A DNA stretch of 64,000 bases from Roridomyces roridus. Taxonomy: Eukaryota; Basidiomycota; Agaricomycetes; Agaricales; Mycenaceae. How positions within the stretch are numbered: the stretch's first letter is position 1; each line of letters begins with the position of its first letter. The translations under genes and the position numbers were made by a program. The stretch is from positions 1 to 64,000 of the forward strand of contig JARKIF010000159.1 of the NCBI GenBank assembly GCA_029378245.1, given 5' to 3'. Positions 45,148-54,187 of this stretch are shown here, piece after piece. The notes under the pieces are model-generated. The model saw nothing but the letters and a program-made list of their open reading frames with translations, was not told where the DNA came from and did not search any database.

Positions 45148-47049
45148 TCAAAGTGTGTAGAAGAACCCTTCAGGCATAGACTCGCGAACTGCCAGCGCGT
45201 TCTGCTTTCTGAACCACCAAGTAGTCGAGGCCAGTACCATCAAGAGCAGGACCTGAGTGACGATGGTGATAATGATGCCGGGTAGGTAGCGCGGTGCAGA
45301 GTTTTCCGTAAAGATGTAGGAAGCGACGAATCCACCAATGGCACCAAACGAGACGATGACTGCGCTGACGATGGCCCTTTTCGAGTGCGAAACGATGTTG
45401 TTGGACGACTGAGGGAGTGTTAAACTCGATATACAAGACAGATGGATCACCCACGTAGGCAAGAATGCCTATTACCGTCCCAGAGCAACCTGCGTTGCTT
45501 AGGAACAGACCTAATCATGGTCAACAAAGAGGTGGGGGAGTGAATACAGTACTCACCAGCATACCGCCAGCCTCCTGAGGGAGCAAAGCCAGTCATAGAC
45601 CACCCCAGAATGGTGATCAAGGTCTGGATGGCGATGAACAACGCGCGCTGCTGGTAATGGTCCGATAGTCGGGAGAAGATTATGGCGCTGATACCCTGAG
45701 AGAGGTTATTTACTGAGGTCATGCCGATGGATTCATCTTACAGCGAAAACAAACGGGGGTCCACTCTGCAAATCATCAGGGGACATGCCATCCGGAGGAA
45801 AACGGCCGCACCAATAGCAACGATTCAGCGACACCCCACCCCAAGCCCCGAAGAATGAGCGAAACAAAGAAGCCAACACCATACGTCGATATCGTTCCAA
45901 AAAGGAACATGAAGCTATACGCCATCACCCGCCAGTCGAACGCAGCGACGAACTTTTCCCAAGTAAGCTGATCAGGCAGTGAATCCCCTCGATCATTTTC
46001 AACGCGGGCCAGAACGATTTTAGTTTCCTCGCTCGACAGGAACTCGTTGTGGTCTGGGAACCCAGGGAGAAAGAACCAGGCAACGACCCCGAATAGGATG
46101 GTGATCGCTCCTTCGATGACCTGCGCGCGTCAAAAAGATACTCGAGGAAGAAGGAACCGGCGTACGAATATCCAGGCCCAGCCGGCCAAGCCCAACACAC
46201 CGGACAAAAGGCTCAAGGCATAGGCAAAAAAGGCGCTGAACCCGGCAAGGACGATTGCGATGACGTAGAATATCGCAAGGCTATCAAAGTGAGTGAGGTT
46301 TTACTGTGCCCGGAAAGAATCACCGTGTTTGGACCTCGTGTCTCGTGTACCTGAAGACTGGGTGAGAAGCGAAATCAAAGCTGCACCTGGACCTACCAAG
46401 TGCTGACCAGGTACACCAAGGAGGGCAGGAATCCGGCCTATGTTACTTGAGTAGAATGTTATTGGCAGTCGAGGACACTGGCCTCCAAAGCGCCAAGTAC
46501 CACCCGCAAAGCCGCAAGTGACTGCCAGCTAGGAACGAAGCCCATGGCAAGCTGAGCGGTACCCCAGCCGATAACACAAAAGCTCAAAAGCTTCCGCGGA
46601 CCAACGACATTCAAGAGGAGGTTGCTCGGAATCTGACTATGATCAAATTAGTAACGATACACGTCTCGAAAAGAAAGCCTCACAAAAGGGTGTATGGGAT
46701 GAAATACACGGCAAGCACGATACTGAAGCGCTGGCCAATGCCGAGATCCTGGTCAATGAATCATCATCAGCTAGTGCCGCCAGAACTCGAACTAAGGACC
46801 CACCAAGTCCCGATCCAACCCAACGACCCTGGCAATCGATATATTGGTGCGGTCAATGAGCGCAAGAGCATAGAGCATCCCAAGGATGGGTAAAAGCCGC
46901 CAGTCGATCCGCCGTCTACGTTCACATGAGCCGGAGATTAGAGCAGTGAGAAGAGCTTACAAGATCGTTTTCTCCACATTCAAGTTGGTCGACGGATGAG
47001 CCAATAACCCCTCGTCGTCGCCCTCTTGCCGGTAGACAGTGGTGTCCAT
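45148..47049 (-). CDS. MFS transporter, allantoate/anion-cation symporter (Dal5-like) type
   Basis: Membrane transporter probably moving a small organic anion or vitamin by proton symport; substrate not predictable. Start MDTTVYRQEGDDEGLLAHP. The first helix region RRIDWRLLPILGMLYALALIDRTNISIA is the family hallmark (R-x-D-x-x-L-x-P). QIPSNLLLNVVGPRKLLSF follows, then VIEGAITILFGVVAWFFLPGFPD, FLSSEETKIVLARVENDRGD, SAIIFSRLSDHYQQRAL and SKRAIVSAVIVSFGAIGGFVASYIF, all matching Dal5/Tna1-type members. About twelve helices over some 480 aa. At least eight introns. The exon around 45780-45800 (SGPPFVFA) is short but in phase. Confidence 0.82.
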
Positions 47050-47406
47050 GGCCTGTTGAGTTCATACGAGCCCCATTCGCTTATTTATCTGTTCAGTGAG
47101 TAGAAGCACGTCCGTTATGTATGCGGCGCTGAGGGAAATGAATTTCAAAAGGGGCCAAGAGGATATTCAGGCCGAACGCCGTAGCTCAGAAGAAGGCCAG
47201 AAGACCAAGGCACAGGTCAAATACCGCGGATTTCAAGTTGTAGACCTACGTCACGAGATTCCAATGGACAGATTCAAGGTTAGTCGAACAAAATAACCAT
47301 ACCCGCACCACAAGCTCGTACAGATTGTTTCATATCTAGCAACTATTTGTACAATCGTCCACGTTATTGGCCTGGAAACACGAGAAAGGGCAACGGCATA
47401 CCCTCA
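47050..47406. other. Intergenic, no gene seen
   Basis: Promoter of the MFS gene and 3' side of NMNAT. Only a 66-codon plus-strand frame without motifs. Confidence 0.5.
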
Positions 47407-48378
47407 TTAAGACGAGGAATCCTTCCCGGACCCACTAGCAGCCGGCTCCTTCTCGGGAATCTTGGGCGTCGAACCACTATCCTCCAGGTATAGTCCGTTC
47501 TCCTCGATGTACTCGACCACATTCGTCGGCAAAAGGTAGCGAACCGAAAGGCCTCGTCTTATAAACAGTCGGACCTGGCTCTGTAATTAGGATGATACGA
47601 TACCGGAGAAGAGGCATTACCTTGGTGCTCGAGACATCGTTCTGGATTAGCTGCGAGATTAGATGGATGTTGTGCCGCCATCTCGCGAGGCTGTCGGTGG
47701 CCTGCTCCATTGATGAGCCAGCCCGCTCGACGATAAATGTCCCATAGCGACCCAATATGTGGTCAAGCTAATTGGAAATTAGCGAGCGGAAAGCACATGG
47801 ATTAGTGTCCCACATCGGGATAGCTCCACACGCCAGGCTCGCTCATGGTGCTGATCAAGTCTGAGCCCGCGAGAAGCATGATGCGGACATTGCGGTGCTG
47901 GCCATCCGCGGTATGCGCACCGCCAAGGACGGTGTTGATTTGGTAGTTGAAGTGATCGAGGACGACAGCAGTGCGTTGGTAGTCCTGAAAGGCCTCCCAG
48001 GGATCGACCATGAGCCACGAAGAGGTATCTTCGGCCCCGAGTGTGCACATTGTTACACTATATTATCCGCATCAAGACAAGTCGTGCGGTGGCTTGGAAA
48101 GCATACCGGTGTTGGGCACTGAGAAGGCCGACCTTCCTATACATGTCACTGACGGGACTGAGGTAGCCGCCGACAATCTCAAAGTCTGTGTTTTGGCGAA
48201 TATAGTCTTTTGCCATTTCAAACATGCGGAGGTGGAGATAGGTGACTGGGCTGAAGGAGCCGCAGGCGACGAGGACGAGGGGTGTCTTGGAGGGATCGCG
48301 GAGGGTGGTAGCGAGGCGGTGGTGAGGGAATTCATAGTTGGGCGGATTGGTGAAGTCACCCGCCACGGCGGTGGCCAT
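47407..48378 (-). CDS. Nicotinamide-nucleotide adenylyltransferase (NMNAT)
   Basis: Makes NAD+ from NMN and ATP in the nucleus or cytosol. Start MATAVAGDFTNPPNYEF; the nucleotide-binding strand and loop VLVACGSFSPVTYLHLRMFEMA carries the G-x-F-x-P-x-(H/T) motif. EIVGGYLSPVSDMY, VDPWEAFQDYQRTAVVLDHF and LLAGSDLISTMSEPGVW (substrate pocket) follow. The signature SSTKVR near the C-terminus is split by the last intron (near 47575-47620). The tail is short and Ser/Pro/Glu-rich, ending at 47407. Three to four introns of 45-55 nt. Size about 290 aa, as expected for the eukaryotic family. Confidence 0.93.
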
Positions 48379-48721
48379 GGTGGCGGGAAGAGAGGAGCAG
48401 ATAGTTTGCGATAGTATTTATTTTCGTCACGGAGCATCAGCCGAGTCACACACGCAAGTCCGAGATGAGATGAGATAACCATCTGATGCCTATCCTGAAC
48501 TGCCTAATACAGACTCTAGCGTAGCAGTTTTGACATCGTTTGGATGTGGTACTTGCAGAGGCAGCAACTATTTTCACTGAGGCAAGGTATATTCTCTCGG
48601 AACCAAGTGATTGTCCCTATGCGGACCGTATCTCCATTGTTCCGTCTTTTTGATGCACACAACGGGTCTCCGCCCAATACTCATACATCGCATGGTCATA
48701 TTGCATGTACTCGAGGACAGC
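48379..48721. other. Intergenic, no gene seen
   Basis: NMNAT promoter and 3' side of the ribosomal protein gene. A 67-codon plus-strand frame at 48544-48747 has no motif and overlaps the eL33 end. Confidence 0.5.
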
Positions 48722-49176
48722 TCAGATATTGGAAGGGTAGAGCATGACGCGGACACTAGCTCCGAAAGCGCGGGGAGGCAGGTTGGATGCGAATTTTGAC
48801 TTTACAACGCCGGACGAGCCGTGTGGGCGAGTGACGCGGCTGAGCGAAGAAAAAAGTCAGAGGAGAATGAGAGAATAGTGGTAGCCACTCACCCCCAGAT
48901 AACTCTGACTTTTGAGCCCTGAATCTCGCGCTTGGCCTTGTAGACATATGCAACGCGCTTTCCGAGATAAAACTGGGCATCCTCTTTTGTTGCAACGCCC
49001 TCAATCTGTATCAGAGAGGTGTTGGGACGAGTGTTGCGCTTTGCCCGCTTGTGCCCCAGCACACGCCCTTTGCTGTACAGTCTGTCCGAAAGTCAGCCTC
49101 CGAAAGAAATGCAGACGCCGTTTTCGCCCGTCCAGCGGGCATTCGGCGGCCAATTAACCCACCTAGTCGAGGCCAT
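48722..49176 (-). CDS. RPL33: Large-subunit ribosomal protein eL33 (L35Ae)
   Basis: The tiny first exon MASTR (49176 down to about 49163) is followed by an intron starting GTGGGT and ending GGACAG. The main exon reads [29 protein letters not shown], then [19 protein letters not shown] and [23 protein letters not shown], ending [11 protein letters not shown] second intron (GTGAGT) splits WG and RV. About 107 aa. A very short first exon right after the ATG is a common arrangement in fungal ribosomal protein genes. Convincing across its whole length. Confidence 0.95.
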
Positions 49177-49378
49177 TCGAGTGTCTTGAGGTGTTTTGAG
49201 GCTCTTGAGGCGTCAAGCGCGGGTTCGAGGTCTGTGGATAAAAGGATCGGGTGTTGACCAGTGGGTTGGGTTGTTGACCAGTCTTTTGGCTTATGTAAAA
49301 GCACACCACGTGCTTTTTGATCGCTGCCTGGATTTGCTGAGTGCTCACTGCTCGCGATTGACTCCATTACGCGTCGAT

Positions 49379-49729
49379 ATGGACCCTTACCACCTCCTCA
49401 ATATCAAACGAGATGCAACCCTCGCAGAAATCAAAGCCGCATACCACCTCGCACTTCGACAACACCATCCAGACAAAGTAACAGGATCGACCGCCGACAT
49501 CGCCGCCATCCAACACGCTTATCGAGTTCTTACAAAAGAGACTTCAAGTCCACGACCAGCACAAGTCGTATCGCTCGACGAATTCGAGGAAAACAACGAC
49601 GTATTCACCCATCCGTGTCGCTGCAGCGGCAATTACTCTATTACCGAAGCCGACATGGAAGCCGGCACACACCTCGTTTCGTGTTCAACGTGCTCTGAAG
49701 TCATTTGGGTGGGCTACCAATTGATCTAA
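49379..49729 (+). CDS. DPH4: Diphthamide biosynthesis protein 4 (J domain plus CSL zinc finger)
   Basis: DPH4 supplies iron/electron transfer support to the diphthamide pathway that modifies translation factor eEF2. Single exon, 116 aa. An N-terminal J domain begins MDPYHLLNIKRDATLAEIK and has HPDK in ALRQHHPDKVTG. A CSL-type zinc ribbon is formed by CRC in FTHPCRCSGNYSI and CSTC in LVSCSTCSEVIWV. Start at 49379, 203 bp from the divergent eL33 start. The stop at 49727-49729 lies inside the 3' end of the opposing gene. Confidence 0.91.
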   Translation: MDPYHLLNIKRDATLAEIKAAYHLALRQHHPDKVTGSTADIAAIQHAYRVLTKETSSPRPAQVVSLDEFEENNDVFTHPCRCSGNYSITEADMEAGTHLVSCSTCSEVIWVGYQLI

Positions 49730-50369
49730 ACACAAACGCCGCGCCAAGTACACTCGCACCCGCACACGCACTCGCCGTCACTCCCGGTGCTACACTCTGT
49801 CCCCACGCAAAAGTAATAATTCCCAACAACGCGGCTACGAATCCTGCGCCAGTCAGCAGGATGCATAGATTGTGGCACCCCTTCAACAAATGCGTCGGCG
49901 GTTTGCTGTGGAATCTGCTGTGGAATGGGCCGACTTGCTCGATTTGCGGGTTATTCCACACGGCACCGTCGGGCTCCGTCTCGTCATCTGCGTGCCACTC
50001 TTGCCGCGCCTCGAGCAGATTATACCGCACGAGGACAAAGGCACCGATAAACGAGAGGATCGCAGCGAAAATGTGGAGCACTAGAGCACCCAGCATGCTC
50101 GAGTTGGCGATTTGGCTCGAGTTGCTGGTCAGCTGCAGCATCCCCGCTTCCGTCGATGCGAAGAATGTGGCGATCACGCTGATCAACTGTAGTCGGTCCA
50201 TCCACGACTGTGTCAAATCTGTGGTCGTCAGCGAGGGAGGGAGGGAGAGCATGGGAGAATCACCTTTCTCTGCCTGCTTTCGCGCCTTTTCATACCGCTT
50301 CTGCTTTCGCTCCGGGTCGCTGAGCCAGTTGAAATTGTTCGCTTCAGGCATATCGTTCATGTATTCCAT
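49701..50369 (-). CDS. Four-helix membrane protein, unknown
   Basis: Single exon, 222 aa from the ATG at 50369 (MEYMNDMPEANNFNWLSDPE). The first 60 residues are charged. Four hydrophobic segments follow: LQLISVIATFFASTEAGML, LGALVLHIFAAILSFIGAFVL, CILLTGAGFVAALLGIITFAWG, and ASACAGASVLGAAFVFRSI. No family recognised; similar short four-TM proteins are common in Agaricomycetes. Its last 29 nt overlap the DPH4 coding end on the other strand. Lies 41 bp from the GCDH stop. Confidence 0.6.
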   Translation of the reverse strand: MEYMNDMPEANNFNWLSDPERKQKRYEKARKQAEKGDSPMLSLPPSLTTTDLTQSWMDRLQLISVIATFFASTEAGMLQLTSNSSQIANSSMLGALVLHIFAAILSFIGAFVLVRYNLLEARQEWHADDETEPDGAVWNNPQIEQVGPFHSRFHSKPPTHLLKGCHNLCILLTGAGFVAALLGIITFAWGQSVAPGVTASACAGASVLGAAFVFRSIGSPPK

Positions 50370-50410
50370 TCCAATATTTATACTGTCCCTACTCCGCTCA
50401 AACTCCGATC

Positions 50411-52085
50411 TCAATTCGCAAACGCCTGAATTCCCGTCATCGACCGCCCCAAAATGAGCGCGTGAATGTCCTATGCATGGTCAGTCGGCGTAACAAGGGA
50501 AAAGAGACGTCTTACATTCGTCCCCTCGTACGTATTCGTAACCTGCAAATTCGCAGCATGTCTCCCAACATGATACCTGCTCAATCAGTCTCTTGTCAAA
50601 CACTGAGAAGAAAGACTCACTCGTCCGCACACGCATTGCCCCCAAATATATCCAGCACCGACCTCGCATGCATCAACGCCTTGCCGCAGTTGTTCTTCTT
50701 CACGACACTGATCATGTTCGGCGCAGACAACCCTTGGTCCTTCAACCGTCCAACCTGGAGGCTCGCAAGCACACCTAGCTCAACCTCCGTCCGCGCATCC
50801 ACCAGTTTCTTCTGCACGAGCTGGAACGAGGCGAGAGGGCGCCCGAATTGTTTGCGCTCCAACGCATAAGCAAGCGCTCGGTCGACGCAGTCTTCGAGTG
50901 CGCCCATGACGCCCCACGAGATGCCGAACCGCGCAGAGTTGAGGCACCCGAATGGACCACCGAGCCCTACGGCACCAGGTAGAAGCGCCGTGTGAGGAAT
51001 GTGTACAGAGTCCATAAAGACAGAACCTGTGAGCGAGACGCGTAACGCAATCTTGTTCTTGATGGGCGGGGCACTCAGGCCTTTCATGCCCTTTTCAAGC
51101 AAGAAGCCACGAATCTTACCATCCCACTTGCATTTTGCCCAAATCACAAACACGTCCCTGCAACTATTCAGCAACATTCTGAGAGAGAAAGAGGGAAACT
51201 CACGCGACAGGCGCGTTCGAAATCCACGTCTTGCTCCCACTGATCTTGAAGCCCCCATCAACTTCCTCCGCAACCGTTTCCATACCCGCCGGGTCAGAAC
51301 CATGGTTCGGCTCCGTCAGTCCAAAAGCACCAACGATCTCACCCTTGGCGAGCCGTGGCAGGAACTGTTCCTTCTGTGCCTCTGTCCCGAATTCGTGTAT
51401 TGGGTGCATGACGAGGGAGGATTGCACAGAGGCCGTCGAGCGGTAGCCCGAGTCGATTCTGCGGAATAAGAAAGCGAGAAACGGAGCAAATGCGGCACCT
51501 TACCTCTCAATTTCGCGTTGAATGAGCCCGTACGCGACGCTACTCACACCCGCGCAGCCGTACCCTTGGATGGTCGGGCCCAATAGGCCTAGCTTACCCA
51601 TTTCGGGGAGTACGTCGGGGTTGAATTCTGTGCTTGAAATTAGTTAGCCTCCCGATGTAAAGTCGGACGACGTGCCCTCTGTGCGCCATCCATGCAACAC
51701 GCGTGGAAGGAGATTATCCTTTACCAGCCATTAGTATTAATTGCTTTCATGGAGAACAGAGACGCGCCTTGCAATATTCGCGGGCAGTGTCCCTGTACCC
51801 AGGGTTGAATGTGAACGTCCCGGACCAAGATGCGACTCACCGGACTGCACGCTCCTCCTCAGTCAGCAATGACTCGATGTTCAGCATGTCCTACAATCCT
51901 CGTCAACATCTTCCCGGAACCTACGCAACGAAACGGGGACCTGGGGGTCGAATTTGACCGTAGCTGTCCTACAGTTCAGCAGAGCAAAAGACGTGCTAAG
52001 CACACTCACTCGAGGCATAGCGCGTCGAACCATACAGTGTGCGCGTAGCCCGCCGGAGCGCAAATCGAGAGGGTGAAGACAACAT
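50411..52085 (-). CDS. Glutaryl-CoA dehydrogenase (acyl-CoA dehydrogenase family)
   Basis: FAD enzyme of the mitochondrial matrix that oxidises and decarboxylates glutaryl-CoA from lysine and tryptophan breakdown. Start [20 protein letters not shown] is a mitochondrial presequence. [67 protein letters not shown] (substrate-binding) and [22 protein letters not shown] follow. Later come [20 protein letters not shown] and the end [18 protein letters not shown], in which the Glu of YEGT is the catalytic base. SGYRS-x-x-S-V-Q-S-S points to the GCDH branch and not to short- or medium-chain enzymes. About eight introns. Confidence 0.91.
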
Positions 52086-52171
52086 TGTGTGGGGTAAAGG
52101 AGTTCGGACCTCGGCTATCGTAGTTGACCGGCTAGTCGCACAAATTATTTGATCTAAGATAATCTACAGTA

Positions 52172-53570
52172 CTAGAACCATCCACCTAGCACCTTCTTTA
52201 ACCTCTCCTGCATCCCATTCTCCCGCTCCTCAACCTCAATCCACGGCTCGTCTGGCGGTGGCGGCTCGGTTTTACTGGGCTTTGGCGGCGCTGGTGGGTG
52301 TTTCTTGACCTGCTTGGTATGCGTCTGCTGCTCGGCCTGTTGCTGAGATAGTGGCATCGACCTGAGATGAAGGTTGCGGTCAGACTCCGCCTTGGGGATG
52401 GTGTCTTTACGAATCGTTGCTCGGACGGTACGCATGTCCTCTTCCGTAGCTAGCTCTATGGGAGGAGGAGGTTGCGATTCCGGGGCGGGCATAGACGGTC
52501 CTGGTTCTGCAACGACCTCGACGACTTTTGGAGGCGGGGGCTTTGGTTTCCGCTTTGGGACCTTGCTCTACGAATTGAATCATTTGAAATGCAGTCCATT
52601 CAAAAGGCGCACCTCGGTCTCCTTGATTGCGTCCAGGAAGCTGCCTAGTGTGGCAGAGAGTGGTTCATCGGGATCTTCTCTCTCCTCCCATGGAACCCGC
52701 TCTGCCTGCTGAGCCTGTTCTGCCTGTTCTGATTGCCCAGCCTGTTCCAACGGCCGTGCCCCCATCTGCACCTGCTCCAGCGGCCGGGCCCACATCTGCA
52801 AAACATGGCGCATCGCAGGGTGGTCCACGTTTTCGTCACCAAAAATGGCCTGGCTGCGAGTGACGAATGCAGTACTAGGCTCCTTGGGTGCAAAACCGCC
52901 CCACTGAGAAAAGCTTTGAGCAAGAGCGGGTAAAAAACGTTTCGTGTGCAATGGCGTCACGTATTTGAACGTCTGAAAACGCTTGTCTGGACGCCGTCAG
53001 TGTAAACTCAACTTTGGAAGCAGCGAGGGACGTACCAGAGTGTTCAACGTGTATCCGCATGACACGTTCCCCGTCCTTGGGCTCAACGTACTCGTAATAT
53101 GTGCGGACCTCTTCGGCGAGATCACCATCCTGCCAGTCCTTCGGTTCGAGCACACCGGAATTCTCCAGCTGTTCGAGCCCTATACCCTCGAAGCCTGGCG
53201 GGCGGGCGGGAACTACTGCTTGGATGAGAGTGCTCCCTGTAGGAACACGGGCATATGCCTCAGGGTCCTGGAAAGCGAGATAGGCCCGAAATTGGTACGC
53301 CCGGGTCTCGGAATCGCGGTAGAAACGAAATTCAGAGACACAGCCGAAACGACGTTCAATGGCACGGATGAAAGCATAGGCATCGAGAGGCGAGACAATC
53401 GAGTCGGTCGTCCGTGCGACAATTGGGCGACGGCCATTGACGTAGCGAAGGTAGGGGTGCTCCCTAGGAGGGGTAATTTCGCCAGCCTGGGAACTCGATG
53501 GGCGCCATTGGAGGGCGACGCGTCGAGACTGGCGGGACAAGAGCATATAAAAATTGATCTGTTGTGCCAT
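52172..53570 (-). CDS. Conserved-looking unknown protein, probable mitochondrial
   Basis: The start MAQQINFYMLLSRQSRRVALQW or, from the second Met at 53546, MLLSRQSRRVALQWRPSSSQ resembles a presequence. FIRAIERRFGCVSEFRFYRDSE (around residue 60) has a fold-like alternation but no family I know. The middle contains FAPKEPSTAFVTRSQAIFGDENVDHPAM, then a Gln/Glu repeat (SEQAEQAQQAERVPWEERE). The C-terminal third is Pro-rich and ends MQERLKKVLGGWF at 52172. Introns around 52985-53040 and 52567-52612. About 430 aa. The start codon overlaps that of the divergent neighbour. Confidence 0.6.
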
Positions 53571-54116
53571 GTCTGCCGTTAGCCGCTATCGGGACTCGCT
53601 CACTGCTCTCTCTGCACGAACCAGGACTCCGCTTTCCTCTCTTGTCGTCTCCTTCGCTATCCTGCATGAGGTCACTGCTATCGTTCCCCTCGTAGCTGGC
53701 TTCTACGCTGCACGGGCCGCGGGTCTCGGCGAACGGGCCGTTGCTGCTCTCCCGAGCGCGTCCGAGCAAGACGGTTGGGCATTGAAAAAGACGCGTGGCT
53801 GGGTCGCAGACGGAGAGGATTGGGCAGCACGCGTTGGCAGACGATATGGCGTGTTTGGTTTCACCAAGGGCAGCAAGGCAGACCCGACGACGATGGTCTC
53901 GGAACGCATTGCGGGAGACGTTGCCAATGCCGTTGTCGCCTATGTAGCTACCAAGGTGCGTGCGGCGTCGTTGGCCTTTGTCATCTAATTCCTTCTCAGG
54001 CGTTGCTCCCCGTGCGCATAGCCGCAGCTTTGTATCTCTCCCCTGCCTTTTCGCGCAGACTTGTAGAACCAACACGACAAGTATTTGCTCGAATACTCCG
54101 GCGTACTCCCAAATGA
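53569..54116 (+). CDS. Small probable mitochondrial inner-membrane protein (DUF1279/FAM210-like)
   Basis: Two exons, intron 53956-53999 (GTGCGT to CTCAG), 167 aa. Start MSAVSRYRDSLTALSARTRTPLSS, then a hydrophobic segment SLVVSFAILHEVTAIVPLVAGFYAARAAGLG. A soluble loop with WALKKTRGWVADGEDWAARVGRRYG follows, then IAGDVANAVVAYVATK, ALLPVRIAAALYLSPAF and a basic end. The layout, and ALLPVRIAAALYLSP in particular, resembles fungal proteins placed in DUF1279, but I am not certain. There is no Met alternative before about residue 108, so 53569 is the only reasonable start. TATAAAAA at 53546-53553 is 16 bp upstream. Confidence 0.62.
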
Positions 54117-54187
54117 AATGTATTCTATCTACTTATTCCGAGGAATCCAACGCGTCGTTGAAGCTGAAGCGACCAATATCTTGCCAC

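Noticed and set aside
52983..53582. 199-codon open frame on the plus strand
   Set aside because: It is antisense to the better supported minus-strand gene, which has a presequence and introns; no family motif in the plus translation.
53464..54075. 203-codon minus-strand frame opposite the DUF1279-like gene
   Set aside because: Shadow of the plus-strand gene, whose two exons and intron are consistent.
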